Shown: piece by piece, positions 28,801-36,834 of the stretch | Position numbering within the stretch: the stretch's first letter is position 1 | How the letters are laid out: each line of letters starts with the position of its first letter | Assembly (NCBI GenBank): GCA_004322215.1 | Contig: SCSM01000039.1 | Coordinates: 32,744 to 96,743 of the forward strand | From: Bacteroidota bacterium | GTDB lineage: Bacteria > Bacteroidota > Ignavibacteria > Kapaibacteriales > UBA2268 | DNA: 64,000 nucleotides | Direction: 5' to 3' | The notes under the pieces: model-generated | What the model saw: only the letters and a program-made list of their open reading frames with translations | Told to the model about the DNA's origin: nothing | Database searches by the model: none | Position numbers and translations under genes: made by a program

Positions 28801-29365
28801 TATATTTTTAAAAAATGTAGAAATTAAGAATAAGGGAAATATAGATGTTAATATTTTTTCCGCAAATATTAATTATTCCGGGGGTGTTGATTCAAGTGAA
28901 TTTTCATTTTTTGGAAATCCGGTCACTCCTATTTCACCGGGAGGTTTGAAAAAGATAAAGATCAAGTTTCAGCCAGCAAAGATAGGGGTGAGAACAGCTG
29001 GTTTATATATTAAATCGGACGGTTCACCGGATGAGTTTTCTATTGTGTTGACCGGTGTCGGGAAAGATACATCAACTTCGGCAGTAGAAACTAATGAATT
29101 TGATAATTTCTATTTAAATAATATCAGCCCGAATCCTGTTTCGGTGATGGCTTATGTAGGTTTCACAGTGCCTACCGACGGGTATGTAGAAATATCTCTA
29201 TATAATTCGCTCGGTATTGAAATGAAAAGCATATATAACGGTAATGCATCAGCGGGAGAAAATGTAATACCAATTAATACTGATGAATTTACTCCTGGAG
29301 TGTATTATATAAGAATGAAATACGGCGAAAGAATACTCACCAGAAAATTTGTAGTGAGTAGATAG
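25880..29365 (+). CDS. T9SS-exported subtilisin-like serine protease with propeller and HYDIN-like domains
   Basis: A 1161-residue secreted S8 peptidase. After a signal peptide (to about residue 21) and a propeptide-like region, the catalytic domain (about 195-510) has Asp213 (IVDSGTD), His291 (NTHGTHVAG), the oxyanion Asn385 (AAGN) and Ser451 (SGTSMASP). An acidic insert (KDDDDNDKIDD, near 250) may bind calcium. Beyond it are an Ig-like part, a Ycf48/sortilin-like propeller with Asp-box-type motifs (about 640-945; TSNGGQNW, TTNRGATW, TSNGGSTW), an ASPM-SPD-2-Hydin-like domain (about 955-1065), and a T9SS sorting domain (ISPNPVSVMAY to the end). It probably degrades proteins at the surface or in the medium. 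Confidence 0.93.
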   Translation: MKKVINYLIFLVILTSLNFAAVPYNMRMQAEQQKNKQIDNSNIAYQIRLDGKKLADGSYEPVRVYNIERVGSQHYFQNMFILKTKQYYKVGKEDVLLGTTALQSKLSELKIKKINAPFSQKAESELLSADIVGLSRIYEIYYEENVDPYEICAELMKNPDVEYAVPVFKRYTNIIPNDPKYKDNSQWGLKKIGMETAWSISQGDTNVVIGIVDSGTDWSHEDLEKNIYINRGEDGLDDEGKSKRTNGKDDDDNDKIDDWHGWALVGNVTNDDISNSIWKENNNPKNPLNTHGTHVAGCASAVTDNGKGVAGPGFKCKLLPVKCSADQDNEGYIFRGYVGIVYAADMGCKVINCSWGGAGSSPAEQDAITYAYHNKGAVVVVAAGNLNGFNIDQGGQYPANYDHVLCVGATKSNDQVAGFSNIGRHVDVYTPGEGIMATLPNNSYGNNSGTSMASPITAGVVALVRSLHPTWSVDKVMHQIRSTSDNVVDPNNRSYYYGRINASNALQFNNGGSQNIPGVEVESFTIAGGNSLTSSNSTLVTLKITNYLSQATNLVIRLSPMSSYLTIEDTTITLGNLRGEDSTNANIIVQLLPSNPWYNGTADFLVTFESGSYRDYQIVKLPVNIYNNNLYTRLAPLNTDETQQWFTAMATSETNVWAVGRNGVFRGNSGYLKWRNSPEPKLYLSGANLYSLYAFDESRVFMGSGNNNGQAAIYRTIDGGQSPWESKDVSNITGFINDIHFFDNNNGIFLGDPKNNKFGVGVTSNGGQNWTAVNAPAPLSGETGLVQSVSWLGDYGWFGTTKGRVFRTTNRGATWLESSITGAAVTHLLSFRDNLNGIAIYSETNDVFADRIVASTSNGGSTWLRNKSNLTKKGFSPVHLFYPDSSSMIYALCLHGEVLGTSDYGTTWYPALTEKEGKVLVGGHVKLNENRVRLWEVGSAVGYLDFGYIPLNANRDLELVSGNQVNYDSVFVGSIFLKNVEIKNKGNIDVNIFSANINYSGGVDSSEFSFFGNPVTPISPGGLKKIKIKFQPAKIGVRTAGLYIKSDGSPDEFSIVLTGVGKDTSTSAVETNEFDNFYLNNISPNPVSVMAYVGFTVPTDGYVEISLYNSLGIEMKSIYNGNASAGENVIPINTDEFTPGVYYIRMKYGERILTRKFVVSR

Positions 29366-29442
29366 AAATATTATTTTGTGTCATTCTTTAAAAAAAAATG
29401 ACAGAATTGAAAAAAATAATTTTTTTCTGATAAAGGTTCGTA

Positions 29443-30342
29443 ATGATTTTAATATCCCTCATTATGGCTGTCGCACCGGCAGTCCTTGTACTATTATACT
29501 ATTACAGACAAGATAAGGCAAAGCCGGAACCAAAAGGTCTGGTCACAAAAATCTTTTTCCTTGGATTTGCGAGTATAATCCCAGCAATAATAATTGAATT
29601 AATTTTAGACCAGGTAGCCGGAGTAATTTCATTTCTGCCATTAATATATTATTTAATAAAGTCATTTATCGTAGCCGGATTTGTCGAAGAAAATCTAAAA
29701 CTTTTTGTAGTGAAGCAGTTTGCTTACAAAGATTCACATTTCGATGAAGTAATGGACGGCATTGTGTATGCAGTGGTTGCGAGCATGGGATTTGCGTGTT
29801 TCGAAAATGTGTTGTATGTGTCCGGTGGGGGATGGAGCATAGCATTGTTAAGGGCATTCACAGCTGTCCCACTTCATGCAGTTGCTTCAGGGATAATGGG
29901 ATTCTACATAGGTAAAGCAAAATTCGCCGGGACAGATTCCGAAGAGTTAAAATTAATATCAAAAGGCATGATGATTGCCGTACTTATTCATGGGGCTTAC
30001 GATTTCTTCTTATTCTCCATGCCTGTATTGGGAGATGCTGTCGGGCTTCTGGTAATACCGATAATTATAGGTTCGTTTTTGTTCCTGCGTAAGAAAATCA
30101 AACTTGCAATTGCAGAGGACATCCGGGAAGGCAGAACAACTGAAGAATATTCATTAAGACAATTAATGCCATTACCCGGTGCTGTACAGGATTTCAGCAA
30201 AATGAGCCGGACCGAATTATACCGTCATCTGGAAATGGAAAGAATGCACAAGCAGATGTTCGGAAGCACTCCGGCAAAGCCATTTAAGGATGAGTTTGAC
30301 CAAGAGATTGAAAGGGGAGAAGATTATCAAGAAATAACGTAG
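29443..30342 (+). CDS. prsW: PrsW family intramembrane metalloprotease
   Basis: A 299-residue membrane protein with about seven hydrophobic segments. The PrsW motifs are in order: Glu82-Glu83 with Lys86 (VEENLK), DGIVYAVVASMGFACFEN with Glu121-Asn122, RAFTAVPLHA with His145, and a later membrane segment with IHGAYDF. In Bacillus, PrsW starts degradation of an anti-sigma factor; family members are membrane-embedded metal-dependent proteases. No anti-sigma factor is nearby. A soluble tail of about 70 residues follows the last helix. It lies 77 bp after the subtilase gene. Confidence 0.9.
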   Translation: MILISLIMAVAPAVLVLLYYYRQDKAKPEPKGLVTKIFFLGFASIIPAIIIELILDQVAGVISFLPLIYYLIKSFIVAGFVEENLKLFVVKQFAYKDSHFDEVMDGIVYAVVASMGFACFENVLYVSGGGWSIALLRAFTAVPLHAVASGIMGFYIGKAKFAGTDSEELKLISKGMMIAVLIHGAYDFFLFSMPVLGDAVGLLVIPIIIGSFLFLRKKIKLAIAEDIREGRTTEEYSLRQLMPLPGAVQDFSKMSRTELYRHLEMERMHKQMFGSTPAKPFKDEFDQEIERGEDYQEIT

Positions 30343-30477
30343 TAGCACAATATTGAAAAATAAATACAGATTTTACAAAAGGTAATTTTTGCATAAATAA
30401 TTTAAACAAGCATTAAAATATACTATACCTCTGTTTCCATCGTTATAACTTCGATTTTTTAACAACAAAAACATAAA

Positions 30478-30801
30478 ATGATTTTCAATAAAAGCAGGAT
30501 AGAGAGAGAAAAAATTACAGTTGGTGCTATGATAAGCAAATACTGCAAAATAGAGCATCACACAAAAGGGGAACTTTGCGAGGATTGCAGTAAAATGTTT
30601 GAATATGTAATGAAGAAGTTAGATAGATGCCCTTTCGATGAGGATAAGCCAACATGCCTTAATTGTTCGATACATTGCTATAAATCAGAAGAAAGGGAAA
30701 AAATTAGGCAAATTATGAGCATCGCAGGACCAAAAATGTTATGGGAACATCCAATGCTTGCCATAATGCATTTGATTGATAACAGGAAGAGCAAAAAGTA
30801 A
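30478..30801 (+). CDS. YgbA / nitrous-oxide-stimulated-promoter family protein
   Basis: A 107-residue Cys/His-rich protein. It shows the family pattern: KYCKIEHH near residue 20, LCEDCSKMFEYVMKKLDRCPF, KPTCLNCSIHCYK, and GPKMLWEHPMLAIMHLID at the C-terminus. Conserved cysteines suggest a bound metal or cluster. In enterobacteria ygbA is under NsrR control and linked with nitrosative stress; biochemical role is not settled. A degraded second copy of its 3' half is found at 35190-35306 on the same strand. It lies about 90 bp from the end of the convergent histidine kinase gene. Confidence 0.88.
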   Translation: MIFNKSRIEREKITVGAMISKYCKIEHHTKGELCEDCSKMFEYVMKKLDRCPFDEDKPTCLNCSIHCYKSEEREKIRQIMSIAGPKMLWEHPMLAIMHLIDNRKSKK

Positions 30802-30890
30802 GAAGTAATATTAAACTGATTGTAGTTATCATAATAATTCATACTTAATAATATTTTCAATAATGTACCAAACCCATTTTATTATTATTT

Positions 30891-32320
30891 TTAATTTTTC
30901 GCCAAAGGAACAGTAAAATGAAAAGTGCTTCCAATTCCTTCTTCACTTTCGACCCAAATCCTGCCTCCGTTTTTTTGAGCATATTCCTTGCAAAGCAGAA
31001 GTCCTAATCCTGTACTTGGCTCGTTATCAGTACCCTGTTGAGAGACTTTTACATCAACTTTAAAAAGATCCCCCAAAGACTTTTTGTTAATACCAATACC
31101 ATTGTCCTTAACTGAAATTTTAACAAAATCATTTTCTATTATTTCAGAAGCTATAAGAATGTTCCCGTGGCGATTTGTAAATTTTATTGCATTAGAAATT
31201 AAATTTCTTAAAACAGTATCCAGCATTTGCATATCTGCAAAGATATTAATCCCATCGGGAACAGAACTGCTAATCTCAATATCTTTTTGGTTAGCTCTTT
31301 CCGCTATAATTCCAATGTTTTGATTAACTATTTGACTGAGTGCAAAATTTACAGGTTCGAAACTTATCATACCTCTCTGAATTCTTGACCATTCAAGAAG
31401 GTTTTGTAATAATTTATAAAGATTAGAAGCAGACACCTTTAAACTCTTTGAGTAATCCTGAATTTCAGTCATTGTAAGGTCATTCATTTGTTCAGACATT
31501 AATTGAGTCAGTCCGAGAAAACCAGAGAAAGGAGATTTCAAATCATGAGCAATAATTGAAAAAAATTTATCCTTTTCAGCATTAATTTGCTTCAACTCAA
31601 TTAATGTATTTTCCAATTCATCGAGCATTTGATTAAATGATTTTGCTAAATGTCCGATTTCGTCATTATAATCATAATCTAATCTTTTGGAAAGTAAGCC
31701 ATCCGAAATTTTATTCATTGTTTCTACAATTTTGACAAGTGGTTTAGATAATAATTCACTTATTCCAAAAACAATTATTAAGCCAATTATAAAACTTAAA
31801 CAGCTTATTATCGCAATTGATATTCTGACTTCATCTATCTGCCTGTTAATATTTTTAAGAGATATACCCAAATACAAGTATCCAACTTTTTTATCATTAA
31901 AAAACACAACTTTTTTATACTTATAAATGGAAAGGTGTATTGAATTATTATAATTAAGGTAGTCATTGTACCTGTTGGCAGCAGCTTGTTTTATATTATA
32001 GTCAAAAAAATCGGGTTGTCAGATAAATCGGTAACAACAACATATAAAATATCTTTTTCTTGTTTTATAATATTTACTGTTTCTTTAATATTTTCTTTAT
32101 CTTCAAAAAAAATAGCTGAACTAATAGAGTAAGAAGTCATACTGGCAATTCCTTCAGTTCTATCAGCAATTAAATTATAAGTTTGATTTTCAATTCTTGC
32201 CGGAATATAAAGATAAATAAATAATGAAGCTAAAAAGATAGGAACAATAAAAGAGTAGATAAATTTCCTTCGAAAAGATAAGTTTTTAAAAATCTTATAA
32301 ATTGAATTAAACGGATACAT
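30891..32320 (-). pseudogene. Sensor histidine kinase (HAMP-HisKA-HATPase), frameshifted
   Basis: The first frame (32320-31991, 109 residues) has an N-terminal membrane segment and the start of a periplasmic sensor domain, ending YVVVTDLSDNP. The second frame (to 30891) carries the rest: a second membrane segment, a HAMP domain (SKPLVKIVETMNKISDGL), HisKA with the phospho-acceptor in IIAHDLKSPFSG, and HATPase motifs N (LISNAIKFT), G1 (DNGIGI) and G2 (GLGLLLCKEY). The frames join across a run of seven A at 32004-32010; one more A would restore a continuous protein (NPIFFDYNIKQ). It begins 3 bp after the YfiR-like gene. Either a true decay event, phase variation or a sequencing error. Confidence 0.85.
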
Positions 32321-32323
32321 AAA

Positions 32324-32896
32324 TTAATCAACAATTTTTGATAGTTTTAACAATTGGGAGTTGAATTCAACTCCTTCTTCTTTTGAAGCTTTAAAATTAA
32401 TAAGTATTTGTGGTCTTCCGGCTTTTGAACCAATACCCACACTCAATCCTGATTCAATATAATCGGGAATAAAACTAAAACTTAATACATTATGCTTTCT
32501 GGTTACTTTTGCCAATTGTACAATATCAATCGTCCTTAATGGAGTAACCATTATAATATCAACTTTATTTGCTGTCAAATAACTGTCAAGTGTATTTTCA
32601 TTTTCGATAGATAAAATATTGAAATAAATTTTCATGTTTCCAAGTTCCTTTAAACTATTATTTTCTTCAATAAATGATAATGCCTGACTTTTTATCTCGG
32701 ATGACAACCTGTATTTCTTCTGATAAACAATACATACTTCAATAGAGTTACCTGCTTTCATAATTAATTGTTTATTAGAAAAAATAATTTTATTAAATAT
32801 TTGCAGTTGATTATTAACCGGAACAGACAATTCTTGAGAATAAGAAATTCCATGGGATAAAGATATTAAATATATAAATAATAATAGTCTTTTCAT
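32324..32896 (-). CDS. YfiR/DUF4154 family periplasmic protein
   Basis: Start placed at 32896 (MKRLLLFIYL), giving a signal peptide ending YSQ; this ATG lies just past the stop codon of the TonB receptor gene. The 190-residue protein shows the DUF4154 C-terminal signature VLSFSFIPDYIESGLSVGIG followed by KAGRPQILINFKASKEEG. YfiR in Pseudomonas is a periplasmic regulator that restrains a membrane diguanylate cyclase. In Bacteroidota/Chlorobi genomes such proteins sit between a TonB-dependent receptor and a membrane sensor, as here. It is intact although both neighbours are interrupted. Confidence 0.82.
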   Translation of the reverse strand: MKRLLLFIYLISLSHGISYSQELSVPVNNQLQIFNKIIFSNKQLIMKAGNSIEVCIVYQKKYRLSSEIKSQALSFIEENNSLKELGNMKIYFNILSIENENTLDSYLTANKVDIIMVTPLRTIDIVQLAKVTRKHNVLSFSFIPDYIESGLSVGIGSKAGRPQILINFKASKEEGVEFNSQLLKLSKIVD

Positions 32897-32897
32897 T

Positions 32898-35033
32898 TTA
32901 AAATTTAACAGAAGCTTCAAAAATATAATTTGTTCCATTTTGCATTAATGCATTTTGTAAATGCTCCGGACCACCCGGAAGTTCATACCGGACATCAAAT
33001 AAATTATTAACTTTAAAAGTAAAATTAAGTCTATCAAACAAATTCCCGTCATTATTTAATGAAACAGATTGAGGTATGAACGATATACTTAAATTATTTA
33101 AACAAAATGGCTTAGTCCACGTATCATAAACGGTTTTTCTTCCTGATTCAATATCAATATCAAAACCAAAGTACAAGTATTTAGCTAGATTATAGGATAC
33201 TCCCCCTTTAATCAAATATTCAGGAGAATTTTGGACATAATTATTATTATCCGGATATCTTGACCTCTGATAAGAAAAACTAACATAATTTCTCAAACTC
33301 GATTTAAATTTTGATTGGATTTCTAATTCCACGCCATAAGTAATAATTTTAGTATTATTTCTAAATTGTTGTAAATTGGTTAAAGTGTCTAATACAGATT
33401 CAATAATATCATCAATTTTATTATAAAAACAAGTAACGGTTCCAAAAAGGTTATAGCCAAAATTTTGTTCATATAAAAATTCAACCGAATTAATAATTAA
33501 CGGTTCTAATGCAGGATTATCCTCTGTATAATAACCATCACTATAATACAATTCATAAATATTTGGTTCTCTAAAAGCATTACTGTAAAGCAGTTTAATT
33601 GAGCTGTTGTCCGAAGGATTATAGATAATTGAAGCTCTCGGACAAACTGAATTATATTTAGTTAGCTCATAATATTCATCTCTCAAGCTTATGCCAACAG
33701 ATAAATTTTCAAAAATCTGAATATTATTTTGTAAATAAACCGAATATATACTGTTAGGATAATCGCCTATATAGAGAATACCCGAACCGTCCCAAATTTT
33801 TATACCAGCTTGATAATTATATTTTGCCTAGCCGCCAAAAGTAATCCTGTTATCGGAAGATATATCCCAAATAACCTCGTACTCACCTCCGAGCCAATTA
33901 CCATCATCATTTTCATATTGTACAGATTCATAAGGGAATATTCCTCTATATTTATAATTATCATAATATACTCTCGACATAAAATTTAAATCTTTCGAAA
34001 TTGAAGTTTCATATTTTAATTCAAGAAAACTCCTTACATCAAGACTAGTTGCTAATTTATTAAAAAGCATTTCCCAGGCGCCGGTAGGGATTCCTTTATA
34101 CGAGGAAGAATAGAATCCTGATAATTTTAAACCTTTATATTGTAAAGTTGAATATATACCGTAATATTCTTCGCCATCAAGTCCGACTGCCCAACCATGA
34201 TTTGTTGAATCAGTATCATATTCTTTAAAGTATAAATCGTTTCCTTTTATATTGCCATATTGTGCAGACATTTTAAAATCTAGTATATCATAGATAGTAT
34301 TACCATAAGATATGTGGGCTTTATTGTGATGATAACTGCCAGTACCACCGGAAATTTCCAATCCATCCAGTGTGTTGCCATTTTTTGTAATAATATTTAT
34401 CACTGCGGTTACTGCACTTGTCCCATATAATACCGCTCCCGGTCCTCTTATGATTTCAATTCTGTCAATTACATTCATATTCAAAGAAAAATCATTACCA
34501 ATATAAGGTGCCCAATAAATATTATCATTTATTATATGACCATCTAAAAGCATTAATATCAAGCTATTATAGCTTGCAGGAAGTTCAATACCCCGGGCTC
34601 CGACATAATAATAATTTCTGTCGTTTCTTATATAAAAACCTCTTACGCTATTCAATGCATCTGCTAATGTTTTATAACCATACCTGACTATATCATCCGA
34701 GGTTATAACTGAAACAGAAGCCGGTGCATCTAAAACGGACTGTATATATTTTGAAGCAGTCTTTTCATATTTTGGATCATTTTCGATTTTACTGTTGAGC
34801 ATTTCAATAAGTGATTTATCTGTTTCGGTAGAATCTTCTAAGGTTTGAGAAAAAATATTCGTGTTTGTAATAAGAAAAAGCAAAATGGAAAGAAAAAATA
34901 TAAAATAGTCTTTTTTTTCATGGTCGGAATAGCCAATAATAAAAGTTTTTAAAATTATTATACTGTTATACATGTTTACTTCAAAAAAATGATATAAAAA
35001 TATGTTTCTACTTTTTAGATTTATTAGTATCAT
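32898..35033 (-). pseudogene. TonB-dependent receptor, interrupted by an in-frame amber codon
   Basis: The N-terminal frame (35033-33828) has the plug domain: IQSVLDAPASVSVITSDDI, the RGIELPASYN loop, LMLLDG, IEIIRGPGAVLYGTSAVTAVINIITK. The C-terminal frame (to 32898) is barrel strands ending EASVKF. Both are in the same frame and are separated only by a TAG at 33828-33830; the frame is open for about 47 codons after the stop until the next start-like codon. The ancestral codon may have been CAG. The start is also doubtful: an ATG at 34919-34921 followed by eight A would give a normal signal peptide (MKKKDYFIFFLS) if one more A were present. Probable substrate: unknown chelate or vitamin. Confidence 0.85.
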
Positions 35034-35189
35034 TGTTGATACTCATTAAATTATAAAAAATAGAAATACGTAAAAATCATAAAACTGTGTTTAATTTTTC
35101 CCCAAAAAAACAATTTAGTTATTTTATTTTGAAAATCAAAAAACCGAATCCACTTTGTTCAATCGTGCAATATGTTCAAGCTTAAATAT

Positions 35190-35306
35190 TTAAACTGTTC
35201 GATACACAGTATATATCTCCGAGAGAGATAAAATCAGGTAAAAAATGTTATGGGAGCATACGTTACTTGCTATAATGCAATTAATAGATAACTGGAAGAG
35301 TAAAAG
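35190..35306 (+). pseudogene. Degraded 3' fragment of a ygbA-like gene
   Basis: Codons for LNCSIH (from 35190) and then ERDKIR, a stop, and MLWEHTLLAIMQLIDNWKSK (to about 35304) parallel the intact gene at 30478-30801 (LNCSIHCYK, EREKIR, MLWEHPMLAIMHLIDNRKSK). A stretch corresponding to residues about 81-88 of the intact protein is lost, and the frame is broken. The same strand as the intact copy, about 4.4 kb away. Confidence 0.8.
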
Positions 35307-35323
35307 TGCAGTCATTGTGCCAA
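35307..35323 (-). promoter_or_regulatory. Candidate sigma-54 (-24/-12) promoter
   Basis: Minus-strand sequence TTGGCACAATGACTGCA matches the -24/-12 consensus YTGGCACGRNNNTTGCW except at two positions, and has the exact GG-N10-GC spacing. It would start transcription near 35295, toward the TonB-receptor/YfiR/kinase operon whose first start codon is 260-375 bp downstream. rpoN is encoded at 6939-8669. No activator-binding site was identified. Confidence 0.4.
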
Positions 35324-35438
35324 AATGGCATAAGCTAAATTATTTCTTATGTCAGACTAACTGACAAAATTTCAGATACTTTTTCAAATCACTTGACGAC
35401 TTTTCAGTAAAATATGCCATAATGACAGTAATATTTGT

Positions 35439-35455
35439 TTGGCACGTTTTTCGTA
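35439..35455 (+). promoter_or_regulatory. Weak sigma-54-like motif upstream of hsp20
   Basis: TTGGCACGTTTTTCGTA has a perfect -24 half (TTGGCACG) but GT instead of GC at -12. It stands about 60 bp before the first Hsp20 start codon. The -12 mismatch makes function doubtful. Confidence 0.2.
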
Positions 35456-35517
35456 AATCTCTAAATCGAAATAATTTTTGCAGTAAATAGTTTGAATAAA
35501 TATAAAGGAGTATTACG

Positions 35518-35955
35518 ATGACATTAGTAAGATTTGAACCATACAGGGGCTTTGAAAGATTAAGCCGCAAATTCGACCACTTTATGAATGATTTCGAAAA
35601 AGGTTTTAGTTTCGAAATGGGTAGTTTCAATCCAAGAGTTGACATTACAGAAGACGATAACAATCTGTTTGTTCATGCCGAATTACCCGGGCTTTCGAAA
35701 GACCAGGTTAAAGTTTCTGTGAACGAAGACCGGCTCCTGACTATCCAGGGTGAAAAAAAGAAAGAAGAAAAGAAGGAAGATAAAAGCTACATCAGAACCG
35801 AAAGAAGTTATGGTAGCTTTACGAGGAGCTTCTCGCTTCCTGATTATATTGATGTTGAGAGCATCAATGCTAAGTTTGAGAACGGTGTGCTGGAATTGAG
35901 CTTGAAGAAGATTGAGCCACCAAAACCAAAAGAGGTAGAAGTTAAAATAGCGTAA
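35518..35955 (+). CDS. hsp20: Small heat shock protein, Hsp20/alpha-crystallin family
   Basis: A 145-residue ATP-independent chaperone that holds unfolding proteins. The alpha-crystallin domain covers about residues 38-130 (NPRVDITEDDNNLFVHAELPG at its start) and ends with the family's A-x-x-x-n-G-V-L motif (NAKFENGVLEL). The C-terminal tail is short and lysine/proline rich. An AAAGGAG ribosome site precedes the ATG. A paralog follows 125 bp downstream and dnaK 880 bp downstream, forming a stress cluster. No CIRCE element was seen upstream. Confidence 0.95.
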   Translation: MTLVRFEPYRGFERLSRKFDHFMNDFEKGFSFEMGSFNPRVDITEDDNNLFVHAELPGLSKDQVKVSVNEDRLLTIQGEKKKEEKKEDKSYIRTERSYGSFTRSFSLPDYIDVESINAKFENGVLELSLKKIEPPKPKEVEVKIA

Positions 35956-35961
35956 ATAACC

Positions 35962-36007
35962 ACCCCTGAATCCCCTCCTTTGTCAAGGAGGGGAGGAAAT
36001 AGGAGGT
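35962..36007. repeat. Palindromic repeat, family 2 (copy G)
   Basis: It begins acccctgaatcc, has perfect 9-bp core arms cccctcctt (35972-35980) and aaggagggg (35985-35993), and ends aggaggt. Same element order as copy F at 17073-17119. It lies 6 bp after the first Hsp20 stop codon, between the two paralogs, and may attenuate or terminate transcription. Confidence 0.78.
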
Positions 36008-36080
36008 AAAAAAATAGATTCTGTATTAAATGCAGAATGAAAATTTTAATAGAATTAAAATATAATAGATGGAGGAAAAT

Positions 36081-36527
36081 ATGGCTTATGTAAAATTTAA
36101 TCCCTGGTGGGAATTTGAAAATCTGACGAAAGAATTTGATAAGATGGTTAAAACGGTGAGTAACCCCGAAACAAGACCAAGAGTTGAATTCGGTGGTTTT
36201 AAACCCAGAGTTGATATAATAGAGGACGAAAAGAATATTTATTTTGAAATTGAAGTTCCAGGTGTGAAAAAAGATGATGTAAAAGTATCGGTTGATGAAG
36301 ATAATATACTCTCGGTAAAAGGCGAAAAGAAATTCGAACGTAAAGACGAAATAAAAGTCTGTTGCAGGAATGAACGTTCATTCGGAGATTTCGAAAGGTC
36401 ATTCCAGTTGCCGGAGCTTGTTGCTGCGGATAAAATTGGTGCAAAATATGAGAATGGAATGTTGCTATTAACAATTCCAAAACTCGAGCCGGCTAAACCG
36501 AAAGAGACAGTGATTGATATTAAATAA
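36081..36527 (+). CDS. hsp20: Small heat shock protein, Hsp20 family (second copy)
   Basis: Start at 36081 (MAYVKFNPWW) because the GGAGG ribosome site is inside the extension that a start 12 bp upstream would add. The 148-residue protein has the alpha-crystallin domain at about 37-135 (KPRVDIIEDEKNIYFEIEVPG) and the closing motif GAKYENGMLLL. It differs from its neighbour at many positions, so the pair is an old duplication. Two paralogs may form mixed oligomers; this is inference. A 300-bp spacer containing an inverted repeat separates it from dnaK. Confidence 0.95.
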   Translation: MAYVKFNPWWEFENLTKEFDKMVKTVSNPETRPRVEFGGFKPRVDIIEDEKNIYFEIEVPGVKKDDVKVSVDEDNILSVKGEKKFERKDEIKVCCRNERSFGDFERSFQLPELVAADKIGAKYENGMLLLTIPKLEPAKPKETVIDIK

Positions 36528-36645
36528 ATTAAAATGAAAAACGTGTATTGAGATTTTATTTTTGAGAATTAGATATTGATTTTTTTGGATAGCAGGAAGT
36601 GATTGACTTCACTGCTGTCCTCTGTTTTTTGAGAAATATTGATTT

Positions 36646-36774
36646 GAATAGCCACTATATTTAGATAGTGGAGGTTTAATTCCACATTTCTTTGACTTTA
36701 GTCAAAAAAATTAAGTGGATAAATCCGAATTAGTGTAATAATATACCACCACGACTTAAAAGTCGTGGCTATTC
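36646..36774. repeat. REP-like composite inverted repeat upstream of dnaK
   Basis: Outer arms gaatagccac (36646-36655) and gtggctattc (36765-36774) are perfect inverted repeats. Inside are two hairpins: ccactat/atagtgg (36652-36671) and ccacgactt-aa-aagtcgtgg (36749-36768). The layout of two hairpins in opposite orientation resembles repetitive extragenic palindromic (REP/BIME) elements. It ends 60 bp before the dnaK start codon. No RAYT transposase gene is in the window. Confidence 0.65.
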
Positions 36775-36834
36775 ATAATAAATGAGAAAACAAGTAAATA
36801 TAGTTTGTTAAATTTTTTAGATAATGGTGATTAA

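Noticed and set aside
33828..33830. Amber codon read-through or recoding as an explanation for the two interrupted frames (also 62449-62451)
   Set aside because: TAG ends several intact genes in the window, the two sites would need different amino acids (Gln-like and Trp-like), and neither has a visible recoding structure.
35439..35455. Sigma-54 control of hsp20 as a finding
   Set aside because: The -12 GC is replaced by GT, which usually abolishes sigma-54 recognition; kept only as a low-confidence feature.
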